This document shows positions 55,591 to 63,848 of a DNA stretch of 64,000 nt, piece by piece. A model generated the notes under the pieces. That model did not search any database. It was not told the DNA's origin and worked only from the letters and a program-made list of their open reading frames with translations. Origin of the DNA: Pseudomonas viridiflava (GTDB taxonomy: Bacteria > Pseudomonadota > Gammaproteobacteria > Pseudomonadales > Pseudomonadaceae); contig NZ_UPSE01000594.1 of the NCBI RefSeq assembly GCF_900573885.1, forward strand, positions 62,001 through 126,000, written 5' to 3'. Numbering within the stretch: the first letter of the stretch is position 1; every line of letters begins with the position of its first letter. Both the position numbers and the translations under genes were made by a program.

Positions 55591-55697
55591 GCAGGCTCCA
55601 GAAACCAGGCCGGGCGCGGCTTCGCCATGCTAAAGCGAGGTTTGCCGCTCCGTTAAGATTCAGTTCGCCTGAATAATCGCCATACAGCCCTGACCGA

Positions 55698-56210
55698 TTA
55701 AACGGCCAGTGCGCCAGGGCTGCTGTTCAGGCGCCGCTGTTCCTTTGCCACGTTCACACGCATCGCAATCTGCGAAATTTCGATCAGGTTCTGGGCCAGT
55801 GTGTAAATGTTCCGCGACTGCATCCAGGCGAGAACTTCAGCAAGGTGCCAGATAGAAGCGGAGCCTTCATGAATCGGCGCCGGAAACGAATCGGCATTGG
55901 TAAGCATCAGTTTGCGCATGTTCTGGCGCGACATGCCGGTGAGTGCTGCTACATCGGTAAGCCCGACCATGTCGGGACTCGCCTCTATGAGCGTGGCCTC
56001 CGGCAGCACGCTGCGAACATTGTCCAGGGCACTGAGGATGGCGTCTTCGGCAGTGGCTGCTTCGCGAGTGAACTCCAGCGCGATGCGGCCAGGTTGGCCG
56101 ATACCGATCAGGGCATCGTCGCAACCCGCTTCGGCAAGGCGCCCGACCAGGGCGTCCATGTCGTGTTCGCCAGCGTTCAGCTGGTATTTGAGGGTGAAGA
56201 TGTAGTCCAT
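55698..56210 (-). CDS. HicB-like / HTH protein, putative antitoxin partner
   Basis: 170 residues. The N-terminal half (about 1-80, MDYIFTLKYQLNAGEHDMDA then RLAEAGCDDALIGIGQPGRIALEFTREAATAEDAILSALDNV) has the layout of a degraded RNase-H-type HicB domain. The second half holds a helix-turn-helix (about 83-104, GLTDVAALTGMSRQNMRKLM). The ATG at 56210, with GGAG upstream, lies only 4 bases after the stop of the HicA-like gene, so the two are translated together in the toxin-then-antitoxin order of hicAB. The HTH suggests autoregulation. The antitoxin role is inferred. Confidence 0.65.
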   Translation of the reverse strand: MDYIFTLKYQLNAGEHDMDALVGRLAEAGCDDALIGIGQPGRIALEFTREAATAEDAILSALDNVRSVLPEATLIEASPDMVGLTDVAALTGMSRQNMRKLMLTNADSFPAPIHEGSASIWHLAEVLAWMQSRNIYTLAQNLIEISQIAMRVNVAKEQRRLNSSPGALAV

Positions 56211-56214
56211 TTTC

Positions 56215-56493
56215 TTACTCCGCATTGGCCGGTTTTTTTGACACTGCTGCCCCACTGAGGGCGGTGCAGTTGTTTACGACCCGGCGTATGGCGTTGGCGA
56301 AATTGCCAGGGTTTTTCGGCGTGCTCCAGATACTGGTGATGCAGAATTCGCCGCATCGGCAGTCGCTATCGTTGTTCGGGCAATACATCTTTCCCCAACA
56401 GTGACTGCCGCCTTGCGTGATGCGCCAGCCCCGCGACTCGGCGTATTCAAGGGCCTTCTCAACTTCCTTTTTCGTATGAGCTGTTCGGGTCAT
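56215..56493 (-). CDS. HicA-like small protein, putative mRNA-interferase toxin
   Basis: 92 residues. The core matches the dsRBD-like HicA fold by pattern: helix KKEVEKALEYAESRGWRIT, the G29-S30-H31 motif whose His is catalytic in HicA, strands CWGKMYC and GEFCITSIWSTP, and the final helix GNFANAIRRVVNNC. It differs from classical HicA in being cysteine-rich (C32, C38, C45, C47, C51, C76) with a CPNNDSDCRCGEFC insert that could bind a metal. It is first in a two-gene operon with the HTH protein. The ATG at 56493 is chosen since upstream codons lack a plausible start site. Confidence 0.62.
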   Translation of the reverse strand: MTRTAHTKKEVEKALEYAESRGWRITQGGSHCWGKMYCPNNDSDCRCGEFCITSIWSTPKNPGNFANAIRRVVNNCTALSGAAVSKKPANAE

Positions 56494-56627
56494 CCAATGA
56501 ACCTCAGTGTGGGAGTGCTGCGATAAGTTGTCAACTGACAACCTTGGCGCCGTCGTCTCGACGCGCGATGCCTATAGTGAGGGCTCAAGCCCAAACAAAG
56601 TGTGCGCTGAAGCTGCCCACCTTTCTG

Positions 56628-56759
56628 GCCGTAGGATGGGTCGGTCCGCGTTCGGTGAGCCCCGCGAAGCCCACCCGGGAGCCCAACGGGCTCCGCGTGC
56701 AGGCCTCCCGGCGAACCCAGCGAACCCGTTGGGCTTCGCTGCGATCAACCCAACCTGCG
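56628..56759. repeat. Composite palindromic repeat (families B and A)
   Basis: This contains GTAGGATGGGTCGGTCCGCG, then motif B (about 56667-56712, GGAGCCCAACGGGCTCC hairpin with CGCGTGCAGG) and motif A (56728-56759). It is the same arrangement as at 39842-40147. It lies in the 484-base gap between the HicA-like gene and the radical SAM gene; apart from this and the LexA box the gap shows no gene. Confidence 0.82.
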
Positions 56760-56943
56760 ACCGGCGCAAGCACCTGCGGTAAACCCGCAACGGTAGGTCC
56801 CACCGGAACGTTCGTTTCGGCTTTCGCAGACGGTTCCGACATTCCAGCCAGATGACATGAGTGGCCGGACAGAACGAGTCCGACGAGCACTGCGTAGCCC
56901 ACCGCTGGACGGACTGCACTTGCAAGCCCGAACGCTCCTGAAC

Positions 56944-56963
56944 TACTGTATGAATAATCAGTA
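56944..56963 (+). promoter_or_regulatory. LexA (SOS) box upstream of the radical SAM operon
   Basis: The site CTGTATGAATAATCAG, flanked by TA on each side, matches the CTGT-N8-ACAG LexA consensus at all but one base (TCAG for ACAG). It ends 15 bases before the ATG of the radical SAM gene, a position where LexA would block the promoter. This links the operon to DNA damage. Confidence 0.75.
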
Positions 56964-56977
56964 TTTAGGCGGGCTAC

Positions 56978-58198
56978 ATGGAACTCATTGCCAAACTCGG
57001 CATCCTCGCGGACGCCGCTAAATACGATGCATCCTGTGCCAGCAGTGGTGCGCCGAAGCGCAGCTCAAAAGACAGTGCGGGTATTGGCGCCACCAACGGC
57101 ATGGGCATTTGCCACAGCTTTACCCCGGATGGGCGCTGCGTATCGCTGCTCAAGGTGCTGCTGACCAACTTCTGCCTGTATGACTGCCAGTACTGCGTGA
57201 ACCGCCGCACCAGCAACGTGCCCCGGGCGCGCTTTACCCCGGAGGAAGTGGTGCGCCTGACGCTGGATTTCTATCGACGCAACTGCATCAGCGGCCTGTT
57301 TTTGAGCTCCGGCATCATTCGCTCGGCCGACTACACCATGGAGCAACTGATTCGCGTGGCACGCTTGCTGCGCGAAGAGCATGAGTTTCGCGGGTATATC
57401 CACCTCAAAACCATTCCTGACGCCGATCCGCTGCTGATCGAGGAGGCCGGGCGCCTGGCGGACCGACTCAGCGTCAACATCGAACTGCCTACCGATGCCG
57501 GCTTGCAGTTGTTGGCGCCGGAAAAAAGCGCGAAAACCATTCGCGACGCCATGGGCACCATCCACCTCGGTCAGCAAGCCGTCGCCGGCGAAGCCAAGGC
57601 GCCGCGATTCACCCCGGCCGGGCAAAGTACGCAAATGATCGTCGGTGCCGATGCCACCGATGACCGCACCATCCTGCACAACGCCGAGTCGCTGTATCAG
57701 GGTTTTGCCCTGAAGCGCGTGTACTACTCGGCCTTCAGCCCGATTCCCGACAGCCCCGACAGCGTGCCCCATGCAGCGCCGCCGCTGCTGCGCGAGCACC
57801 GCTTGTATCAGGCCGATTTCCTTATGCGCGGTTACGGCTACAACGCCGGCGAGTTGCTTAGCGAGGCGGGCAACCTGGCGCTGGACATCGACCCCAAGCT
57901 GGCGTGGGCGCTGGCTAATCGCGAGGTGTTTCCGCTGGACGTCAACCGCGCCGAACCGGCCTTGCTCGCCCGGATACCGGGCATCGGCCTGCGCAGCGTG
58001 CAACGGCTGGTGGCATTGCGTCGCGAACGGCGCATCCGCTACGACGACCTGGTGCACATGCGCTGCGTACTGGAGAAAGCGCGGCCGTTTATCGTCACCA
58101 GCGATTACCGACCCGCTGATGCCGGTGTGCGCAGCGGCCTGCTACGCGAGCGTTTGCGCGAACCGCAAGCGCCACTGCAAATGGGGTTGTGGGGATGA
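56978..58198 (+). CDS. Putative DNA modification/repair radical SAM protein (TIGR03916 type)
   Basis: 406 residues with the radical SAM cluster motif C66-x3-C70-x2-C73 (FCLYDCQYC), preceded by the family hallmark GICHSFTPDGRCVSLLKVLLTN. A C-terminal helix-hairpin-helix DNA-binding segment is at about 325-362 (NRAEPALLARIPGIGLRSVQRLVALR). Members are paired with a TIGR03915/DUF4130 protein, as here (overlap ATGA), and are predicted to act in DNA metabolism, but the reaction is unknown. The LexA box just upstream supports a damage-response role. The start at 56978 follows the first plausible ATG; AGGCGGGC lies upstream. Confidence 0.9.
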   Translation: MELIAKLGILADAAKYDASCASSGAPKRSSKDSAGIGATNGMGICHSFTPDGRCVSLLKVLLTNFCLYDCQYCVNRRTSNVPRARFTPEEVVRLTLDFYRRNCISGLFLSSGIIRSADYTMEQLIRVARLLREEHEFRGYIHLKTIPDADPLLIEEAGRLADRLSVNIELPTDAGLQLLAPEKSAKTIRDAMGTIHLGQQAVAGEAKAPRFTPAGQSTQMIVGADATDDRTILHNAESLYQGFALKRVYYSAFSPIPDSPDSVPHAAPPLLREHRLYQADFLMRGYGYNAGELLSEAGNLALDIDPKLAWALANREVFPLDVNRAEPALLARIPGIGLRSVQRLVALRRERRIRYDDLVHMRCVLEKARPFIVTSDYRPADAGVRSGLLRERLREPQAPLQMGLWG

Positions 58199-59046
58199 TT
58201 GCACTGGACTGTGACAACCGTTTCGAGACCTGGCGCGAGCAGGCGCGCATGCTGCTCAGCCACAGCGTCGATCCGGCCGACGTGGTGTGGGCGCAGGGCT
58301 TGATGCATGACCTGCTGGCCGAGCCGACGCCACTGCCGGCCGAGCGTGGCCCGTTCCGGCCGCGTATTCCCGCCGCACTGCTCACGCAGCTGGAGCAGGC
58401 CGGCCGTTACCGTGGCGACCAGCGCTGGAGCCTGCTGTACGAAGTGTTATGGCGCGTTGCGCATGGCGACCGTACGGCCATGCTGTCGGGCGACCGCCTT
58501 GGCAGCGAGTTGCAGCGGCGTATCCGTCAGGTCAGCCGCGAGGCTCATCACCTGCACGCGTTTTTGCGGTTTGTGCCGGTGCCAGCGGCGCTGGTTGACG
58601 CCCTGCAACTGGACTGGGTGGCGTTTCACGAGCCGGCCCACGACATTCTGGAAAGCGCGAGTGGCCATTTCGCCGACCGCCTGGGCCGCGAGCGCTGGCT
58701 GATCGCCACGCCGGAAGACGGCATCCGCTACGACGGCCACGCGCTGGACTATCGAAAACACTGCCCTACGGAATGGCGGCTGTGGGCACAAAACGCCAGC
58801 GACCCCGACGCCGAGCTCTGGCGCACCTACTACCGGCACATCTTCAACCCCGCGCGCATCAACCCCACGGTGATGACGCAACATATGCCGGGCCGCTTCT
58901 GGCGACACCTGCCCGAAGGCCCGCTTATTCCCGAACTGGTAGGCCAGGCAAGGCAGGGCAAGCAGCGCGACGGTCAGGCGCAGGCGATCGGTCTGCAGGG
59001 TGGCAAGCAGATTGCGGCGAAGGGCGTTGAACGGGCGTCACGCTGA
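58195..59046 (+). CDS. TIGR03915/DUF4130 family DNA-metabolism protein
   Basis: A 283-residue partner of the radical SAM protein, overlapping it by 4 nt. Family features are the start ALDCDNRFETWREQARMLL, HHLHAFLRFVPV, the segment WVAFHEPAHDILESASGHFADRLGRERW, and ALDYRKHCPTEWRLWAQNASDPDAELWRTYYRHIFNPARINP. In some bacteria this domain is fused to a UdgX-type uracil-DNA-binding protein, which places it in DNA repair or modification. The ATG at 58195 is preferred over a GTG at 58189. No catalytic mechanism is known. Confidence 0.88.
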   Translation: MIALDCDNRFETWREQARMLLSHSVDPADVVWAQGLMHDLLAEPTPLPAERGPFRPRIPAALLTQLEQAGRYRGDQRWSLLYEVLWRVAHGDRTAMLSGDRLGSELQRRIRQVSREAHHLHAFLRFVPVPAALVDALQLDWVAFHEPAHDILESASGHFADRLGRERWLIATPEDGIRYDGHALDYRKHCPTEWRLWAQNASDPDAELWRTYYRHIFNPARINPTVMTQHMPGRFWRHLPEGPLIPELVGQARQGKQRDGQAQAIGLQGGKQIAAKGVERASR

Positions 59047-59061
59047 CGCTCCCGTCGCCAA

Positions 59062-59412
59062 TCAGTCGCCAAAAACATAGCCGAGCACGCCGATGATCAG
59101 CCCCAGTGCTGCAACCACCTTCACGGGTTTCGAGGCGAACCAGCCGAGCAGTCGTCGATTGTTTTCCTGGCGGATTTTCTGCAAAACAAAGGCGGCTTCG
59201 GGGTGTATATCGCGCAAAAACTCATGGCTTGTATAAAGCAGGTGCCGCGCCTGATCCATTTCCGCAGTCAGGAAGCAGGCAATGGCGAACACGGGCGACC
59301 CGTCAGGGAAAACGCCCACGTTGAAAACCTGCGAGTCAACGCCGTGGCGGCGCAAGGCCGAATTCAGATACTCGGCCAGCGGCTCTTCCTTGAATTCAAT
59401 TAACAAAAACAT
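59062..59412 (-). CDS. Hypothetical protein with C-terminal membrane helix
   Basis: A 116-residue protein. The N-terminal part (about 1-85) is a small alpha/beta domain (MFLLIEFKEEPLAEYLNSAL; HGVDSQVFNVGVFPDGSPVFAIACFL; HEFLRDIHPEAAFVLQKIRQEN). The C-terminus is a single predicted membrane helix (about 95-114, VKVVAALGLIIGVLGYVFG), so it is likely tail-anchored. I do not recognise a family. It is convergent with the DUF4130 gene, with 15 bases between. Confidence 0.7.
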   Translation of the reverse strand: MFLLIEFKEEPLAEYLNSALRRHGVDSQVFNVGVFPDGSPVFAIACFLTAEMDQARHLLYTSHEFLRDIHPEAAFVLQKIRQENNRRLLGWFASKPVKVVAALGLIIGVLGYVFGD

Positions 59413-59542
59413 TTGCGTCCTTACGGTTCATTCCGGCAGCCCGTCACGTTAATGCCTACCGTGTGCGAAGCCATAGCTCGATTGCTCGAATTACCACTAG
59501 TGCGTGCGGTCATCAGTAGGGTCAGCTTCGATGGAGACAACC

Positions 59543-59935
59543 ATGACGACATTCACGGGCGGTTGCCTGTGCGGCAACGTACGGCTGGTGGCGAGCGGGC
59601 AGCCGTTTCGGGTGGGATTGTGTCATTGCCTGGATTGCCGCAAGTATCACGGCAGCCTGTTTCACGCCTCGGCAATTTTCCCGCAAGACGCAGTGCGTAT
59701 TGAAGGCGAAACGGCGAACTTCGCGGGGCGGCATTTCTGTCCGCGCTGCGGCTCTTCGGTGTTCAACCGCAGCGGCGATGAGGTGGAGGTGAACCTTGGT
59801 TCGCTGGACGCGCCAGATCAGCTCAGGCCCACCTACGAAAGCTGGACGACCCGGCGCGAGGCGTGGCTGCCAACGGTTGAGTTGGCGCACCACTATCCAG
59901 AAGACCGCGAGGGAACAGGGCGTTCCGAGGGTTAG
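59543..59935 (+). CDS. GFA family (glutathione-dependent formaldehyde-activating enzyme-like) protein
   Basis: A 130-residue zinc-binding protein of the GFA/CENP-V fold. The cysteine pattern is complete: GGCLCGNVRL, CHCLDCRKYHG and FCPRCGSSVF. The family name comes from one studied member; most members, including this one, have no established substrate. The ATG at 59543 has GGAGA upstream and starts the conserved MTTFTGGCLCG; the longer frame from 59504 is unlikely. Its 3' end overlaps the convergent nitronate monooxygenase gene by 4 bases. Confidence 0.88.
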   Translation: MTTFTGGCLCGNVRLVASGQPFRVGLCHCLDCRKYHGSLFHASAIFPQDAVRIEGETANFAGRHFCPRCGSSVFNRSGDEVEVNLGSLDAPDQLRPTYESWTTRREAWLPTVELAHHYPEDREGTGRSEG

Positions 59936-60999
59936 CGGGCGCCGGGCGCGCGCGCGTCTTGCCATTCGGTGACCAGCGTTTCCACCAGTTCAGCCGCGGG
60001 CATGGCCCTGGCAAGCGGTGCGCCCTGGCCGGCCCACTGCACAGCGAAGTCCGGATTTCCCTTGGCGGCGGCTGCTGCGACAAGCGCTTTGGCCGCGTCG
60101 TAGGCAATGGGGTAGTCCGGCGGTGTGCCGTGGTCCAGTTCAGTGAACAGGCGATTGACCATGCCACGTGCAGGGCGGCCGGAAATGGCAGCGCTGATGC
60201 GCGTCTGGTGCGCACGCGGGCCGCTGAGGGCCTGCCGATAGGCGGCGTTGGCGGCGGATTCCGGACAAAGAATAAACGCGGTGCCTAGCTGCACTGCGCC
60301 TGCGCCCAAGGCCAGCGCTGCGGCGATGCCCTGGCCGTCCATGATGCCACCCGCCGCAATGACCGGTAGCTGGCTGGTGCGAGCGATTAGAGAGAGCAGG
60401 GCGAAGGTGCCGAGCAAACGGTCGTCGCCCGGCTCGAATACGCCTCGGTGCCCGCCGGCTTCTACGCCTTGAGCGACCAACGCATCAACGCCGTCTGCTT
60501 CGGCCAGGGTTGCTTCCTCGGGGCTGGTAATGCAGGCGAGGGTGACGATGCCGGCGCCTTTGAGTGCCTGAATCCATTCCCTCGGTGGCAAACCGAAATG
60601 AAAGCTGACCACGGCGGGGCGTTCAGCGAGCAGCACGTTGAGCACGTCTTCACTGGCCAGAAAACTTTTATAGCTTTCGTTCAGTTGCGCAGGCGGCGCG
60701 CTGTCGAGTTCGGCAAACAACGGCGCCAGTTGCGTCATCCATGCGGCTTCGCACGCGGCGTCCGGGCTGGCAGGGCGATGGCAGAACAGATTGACGTTGA
60801 ACGGTGCATCGGTGAGCGTGCGGGTATTCTGAATGAGTTCGCGCGCCAGCCCGGCATTGCTCGCCCCCAGACCGATGGAGCCGAGCGCGCCGGCGTTGGA
60901 CACGGCTGCGGCCAGTGCCGGGGTTGAAACGCCCACCATTGGCGCCTGAATGATGGGGTGTTTGATCCCGAGTAAACGCAACACGCGGTCTTGGCTCAT
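59932..60999 (-). CDS. Nitronate monooxygenase-like FMN enzyme
   Basis: A 355-residue FMN-dependent TIM-barrel oxidoreductase of the 2-nitropropane dioxygenase/nitronate monooxygenase group. Motifs are KHPIIQAPMVGVSTPALAAAVSNAGALGSIG, NLFCHRPASPD, DALVAQGVEAGGHRG and PVIAAGGIMDGQGIAAALALGAGAVQLGTAFI. It would oxidise alkyl nitronates or a related physiological toxin such as propionate-3-nitronate. The ATG at 60999 has AGGAG upstream; the longer open frame is untranslated leader. It is a lone gene. Confidence 0.9.
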   Translation of the reverse strand: MSQDRVLRLLGIKHPIIQAPMVGVSTPALAAAVSNAGALGSIGLGASNAGLARELIQNTRTLTDAPFNVNLFCHRPASPDAACEAAWMTQLAPLFAELDSAPPAQLNESYKSFLASEDVLNVLLAERPAVVSFHFGLPPREWIQALKGAGIVTLACITSPEEATLAEADGVDALVAQGVEAGGHRGVFEPGDDRLLGTFALLSLIARTSQLPVIAAGGIMDGQGIAAALALGAGAVQLGTAFILCPESAANAAYRQALSGPRAHQTRISAAISGRPARGMVNRLFTELDHGTPPDYPIAYDAAKALVAAAAAKGNPDFAVQWAGQGAPLARAMPAAELVETLVTEWQDARAPGAR

Positions 61000-61087
61000 C
61001 ACAACGGCTCCTGACTGAACACGGCTTGGGGGCCGGATTGTTTCGCCGTTTGGCCTTGCTATCAAGTAACGGATTGTTCGCAGGGCC

Positions 61088-62212
61088 TCAGACCGCCAGC
61101 GTCTGGTTGCGCAACTGGTCGACCACACCGCTCAACGCCTGCAACGTCGACATGCCGCGTTTCATTGCGCTTTGATACTGCTGCACTTGCTCGGTCGCGC
61201 TATTGCCCCGGGCGAGAATCTGTTTGGCGTGGGCGTAAGCATTCTCGTCGCCACCGGCGCGGGCGTACTCGCCAATCACTTCCCAGGTTTTCTCCAGCCA
61301 TTGTTCAATGCTGATGCTGCGTTGCGTGCCGGGCTCGATGTAGTCGCCATGAATGCCATAGCGCTTGGCGCGCCAGCGGTTTTCCTTGAGCAACAGGCGT
61401 TGCAGTGCCGTGTCGCCGGGCCCCGGCGTGGGGTTATGAAAGGCGTACGTGATCATGGCGCGAAACAGCGCGGCGATGCACAGCGCATCTTCAAGATGGG
61501 GACAAGCATCGGCGATGCGCAGCTCAAGTGTCGGGAAACGCAGCGCCGGGCGAATGTTCCACCACACATCGCTGCGGCTGCGGATGCTGCCGCTTTCCAT
61601 CAGGCCGTCGACGTAGCGCTCGTAATCGGCCTGGGTATCGAAGTGTTCCGGCGAGCCCATGCGTGGCCATTCATCACAAGCCGCTTGCCGGTAGCTCTGC
61701 AGACCCGAAAGCCGGCCGCCGAAGAACGGCGATGAAGCACTCAGCGCCAGCAGCAACGGCAGCCAGGGCAATACCCGATTCATCACCACAATACGGTCGC
61801 CGGGTACACCGACGTGCACGTGCAAACCGCAGAGCACGCTGCGCTGCGCGACCATCTGCATATCGGTAAACAAGTCATCGTAATGGGGCAGGTCGGTGGG
61901 CAGTTGGGTGTGCCACTGCGCCAGCGGATGGGTGCCGGCTGCGACAATGCCGATGCCATGCTCCTCGCCCAGCCAGGACAGGGTTGTGCGCGCGTGGCTC
62001 AGGCTTTCCCGGGCTTCTTCATACGAGCTCAGAATGGGCGTGACCACCTCGATCTGCGCCGCGAACATTTCGGCGGTGACCATCTCCGGCAGTGCCTCGC
62101 GACAAGCGGGTAAGTAGGCCGCGGCCGGTTCCCGCACGAGTTCGCGGGTAAGCAAGTCAGACAAAAAATACTCTTCTTCGATGCCGAAATTCAGAGGCTT
62201 GATGGCGGCCAT
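61088..62212 (-). CDS. YbdK-family carboxylate-amine ligase (GCS2 type)
   Basis: A 374-residue member of the glutamate-cysteine ligase 2 family. Features are NFGIEEEYFL at the start, AQIEVVTPILSSYEEARESL, CGLHVHVGV, the ALSASSPFFGGRLSGLQSYRQ segment and the C-terminal RWRAKRYGIHGDY. E. coli YbdK has weak gamma-glutamylcysteine synthetase activity; the physiological substrate is unknown. It is divergent from the haem-oxygenase-like gene, with a 193-base intergenic region. Confidence 0.9.
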   Translation of the reverse strand: MAAIKPLNFGIEEEYFLSDLLTRELVREPAAAYLPACREALPEMVTAEMFAAQIEVVTPILSSYEEARESLSHARTTLSWLGEEHGIGIVAAGTHPLAQWHTQLPTDLPHYDDLFTDMQMVAQRSVLCGLHVHVGVPGDRIVVMNRVLPWLPLLLALSASSPFFGGRLSGLQSYRQAACDEWPRMGSPEHFDTQADYERYVDGLMESGSIRSRSDVWWNIRPALRFPTLELRIADACPHLEDALCIAALFRAMITYAFHNPTPGPGDTALQRLLLKENRWRAKRYGIHGDYIEPGTQRSISIEQWLEKTWEVIGEYARAGGDENAYAHAKQILARGNSATEQVQQYQSAMKRGMSTLQALSGVVDQLRNQTLAV

Positions 62213-62405
62213 TGGCAGGTGTCCTTGCGCGCAGTTCGTTGGCTCGGTGCTACAGAGAAAGACGTCCGGGCCGGCAGCCCGGTTCCACCTTTCGCTGCCT
62301 CGTCAGGCCCCGCGCACGCGACCGTTCAGCGAATAGGTGGAATCTTTGCGCGTACACCTCGCTCCCACTTCTATGCCTCAGTGAGGTACCTGCCAGGAGT
62401 ATGCA

Positions 62406-63839
62406 ATGTCCATCTTGAGTCTGGTCGATACGGAACATCTCGACTTCGCGACGCTCACCCCCCATCGCGGGCCGGCCCAGGAGCTGTACGTAAAACTGCT
62501 AAGCGACCCGGACGACCATCTGGATAGCGCCCGGGATTTTCTCGTTGCCCAGTTGCAGCAGGCCGCCGGCTTGCCCTGCGACCTGCCGGAGAACCCGCAG
62601 CAGTTGCTGCAGTGGATGCGCGCCGGTGCGGCCCGCACAACAGCCGAATACAACAAGTACCTGCACGGTCGCAAACTCGGCGAACCACGCCGTTATTTTT
62701 CCGGCCGGGCTCACGCGCTGTATTTCCTGCGCGCCGTGGCACCGACCAAGCTGGTCGACGGTGCCTGGCTTTATGGCGTGCTGCCGCACTGGCGCGACAG
62801 CCGTCTGAACTTCCTCGTGCAAACCTACCTGGAAGAACTGGGCGACGGTGTGCCGGCCATGAACCACGTGCTGATGTATCAGCAGTTGCTGACCACCCAC
62901 GGCTGTGAGGAACTGGCGACCCTGGGCGATGAACATTACCTGCAAGGTGCGGTTCAGCTGTCGCTCGGCATGCTGGCCGACCATTACCTGCCTGAAGTGA
63001 TCGGCTACAACCTGGGCTACGAGCAGTTGCCGCTGCACCTGTTGATCAGTGCCTACGAACTGGATGAGTTGGGCATTGATCCGTACTACTTCAAACTCCA
63101 TGTGACCATCGACAACGCCGCCTCTGGCCACGCTCACAAAGCGGTGCGCACGGTGCTGGACAACATGCCTCAGGTGGGCGACAGCAGCGAGTTCTACCGT
63201 CGTTTGAGCCACGGCTACATGCTTAACGAGCTGGGCCTTGGTTCGACAGATGTCGTGAAGAGCTTCGACCTCGAACACGAGCTGCTGACCTTGCTGGAAA
63301 GCAAACGCTCGCTGGCCGGGCAGGTGCATTCGGACTATTGCCGCATCGAAGGCCGCACCGTGAACGAATGGCTGAGCGGGCCCGAGCCGATTCGCGCGTT
63401 TCTGGAAGCGTTGCAATCGCGCGGCTGGATCTGCCGCAACCAGGCCCCTGAAAACAGCCGCTTCTGGCACCTGGTGCAAGGCGAGGGCGCGGCCATGTTC
63501 GGCGTGTTCAGCTCTTATGAACTGCAAGTGCTGCACGACTGGATTGCCGGTGACTGGCTGCAAACCCAGGAAGCGCTGCCCGCCAAACGCCGGCCTGCCA
63601 TCAATGCCGACGCCACCCGCCGCATGCGCGCTGCTCACCGGGTTATTGAGCCGCAAGCACTGGGCAGTCTTGTTGAAAGCAGCGATATCGACCGCGAGCA
63701 ATACGCGCTGGCCGAAGAACTTGCCCATCTGGATACCGAGGCGCGCGAGCGTCGCCTGATCAGCCTGGCCGGGCCGGCCACCCATTGCACGCCGGCTGGT
63801 TTGATGGCCACGCGCATTTTGTCTACGTTGGTTCGCTAG
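62406..63839 (+). CDS. Iron-containing redox enzyme family (haem-oxygenase-like metalloenzyme)
   Basis: 477 residues. The central part (about 100-265) resembles the haem-oxygenase-like di-iron oxidase fold, with acidic and His residues on helices: LVQTYLEELGDGVPAMNHVLMYQQLL, LPEVIGYNLGYEQL and DPYYFKLHVTIDNAASGHAHKAV. Enzymes of this fold perform unusual oxidations such as N-oxygenation or C-C fragmentation; the substrate here is unknown. The ATG at 62406 has AGGAG (62395-62399) upstream. A probable methyltransferase gene begins 9 bases after the stop, suggesting a two-step pathway. Confidence 0.78.
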   Translation: MSILSLVDTEHLDFATLTPHRGPAQELYVKLLSDPDDHLDSARDFLVAQLQQAAGLPCDLPENPQQLLQWMRAGAARTTAEYNKYLHGRKLGEPRRYFSGRAHALYFLRAVAPTKLVDGAWLYGVLPHWRDSRLNFLVQTYLEELGDGVPAMNHVLMYQQLLTTHGCEELATLGDEHYLQGAVQLSLGMLADHYLPEVIGYNLGYEQLPLHLLISAYELDELGIDPYYFKLHVTIDNAASGHAHKAVRTVLDNMPQVGDSSEFYRRLSHGYMLNELGLGSTDVVKSFDLEHELLTLLESKRSLAGQVHSDYCRIEGRTVNEWLSGPEPIRAFLEALQSRGWICRNQAPENSRFWHLVQGEGAAMFGVFSSYELQVLHDWIAGDWLQTQEALPAKRRPAINADATRRMRAAHRVIEPQALGSLVESSDIDREQYALAEELAHLDTEARERRLISLAGPATHCTPAGLMATRILSTLVR

Positions 63840-63848
63840 GAGCACTGC

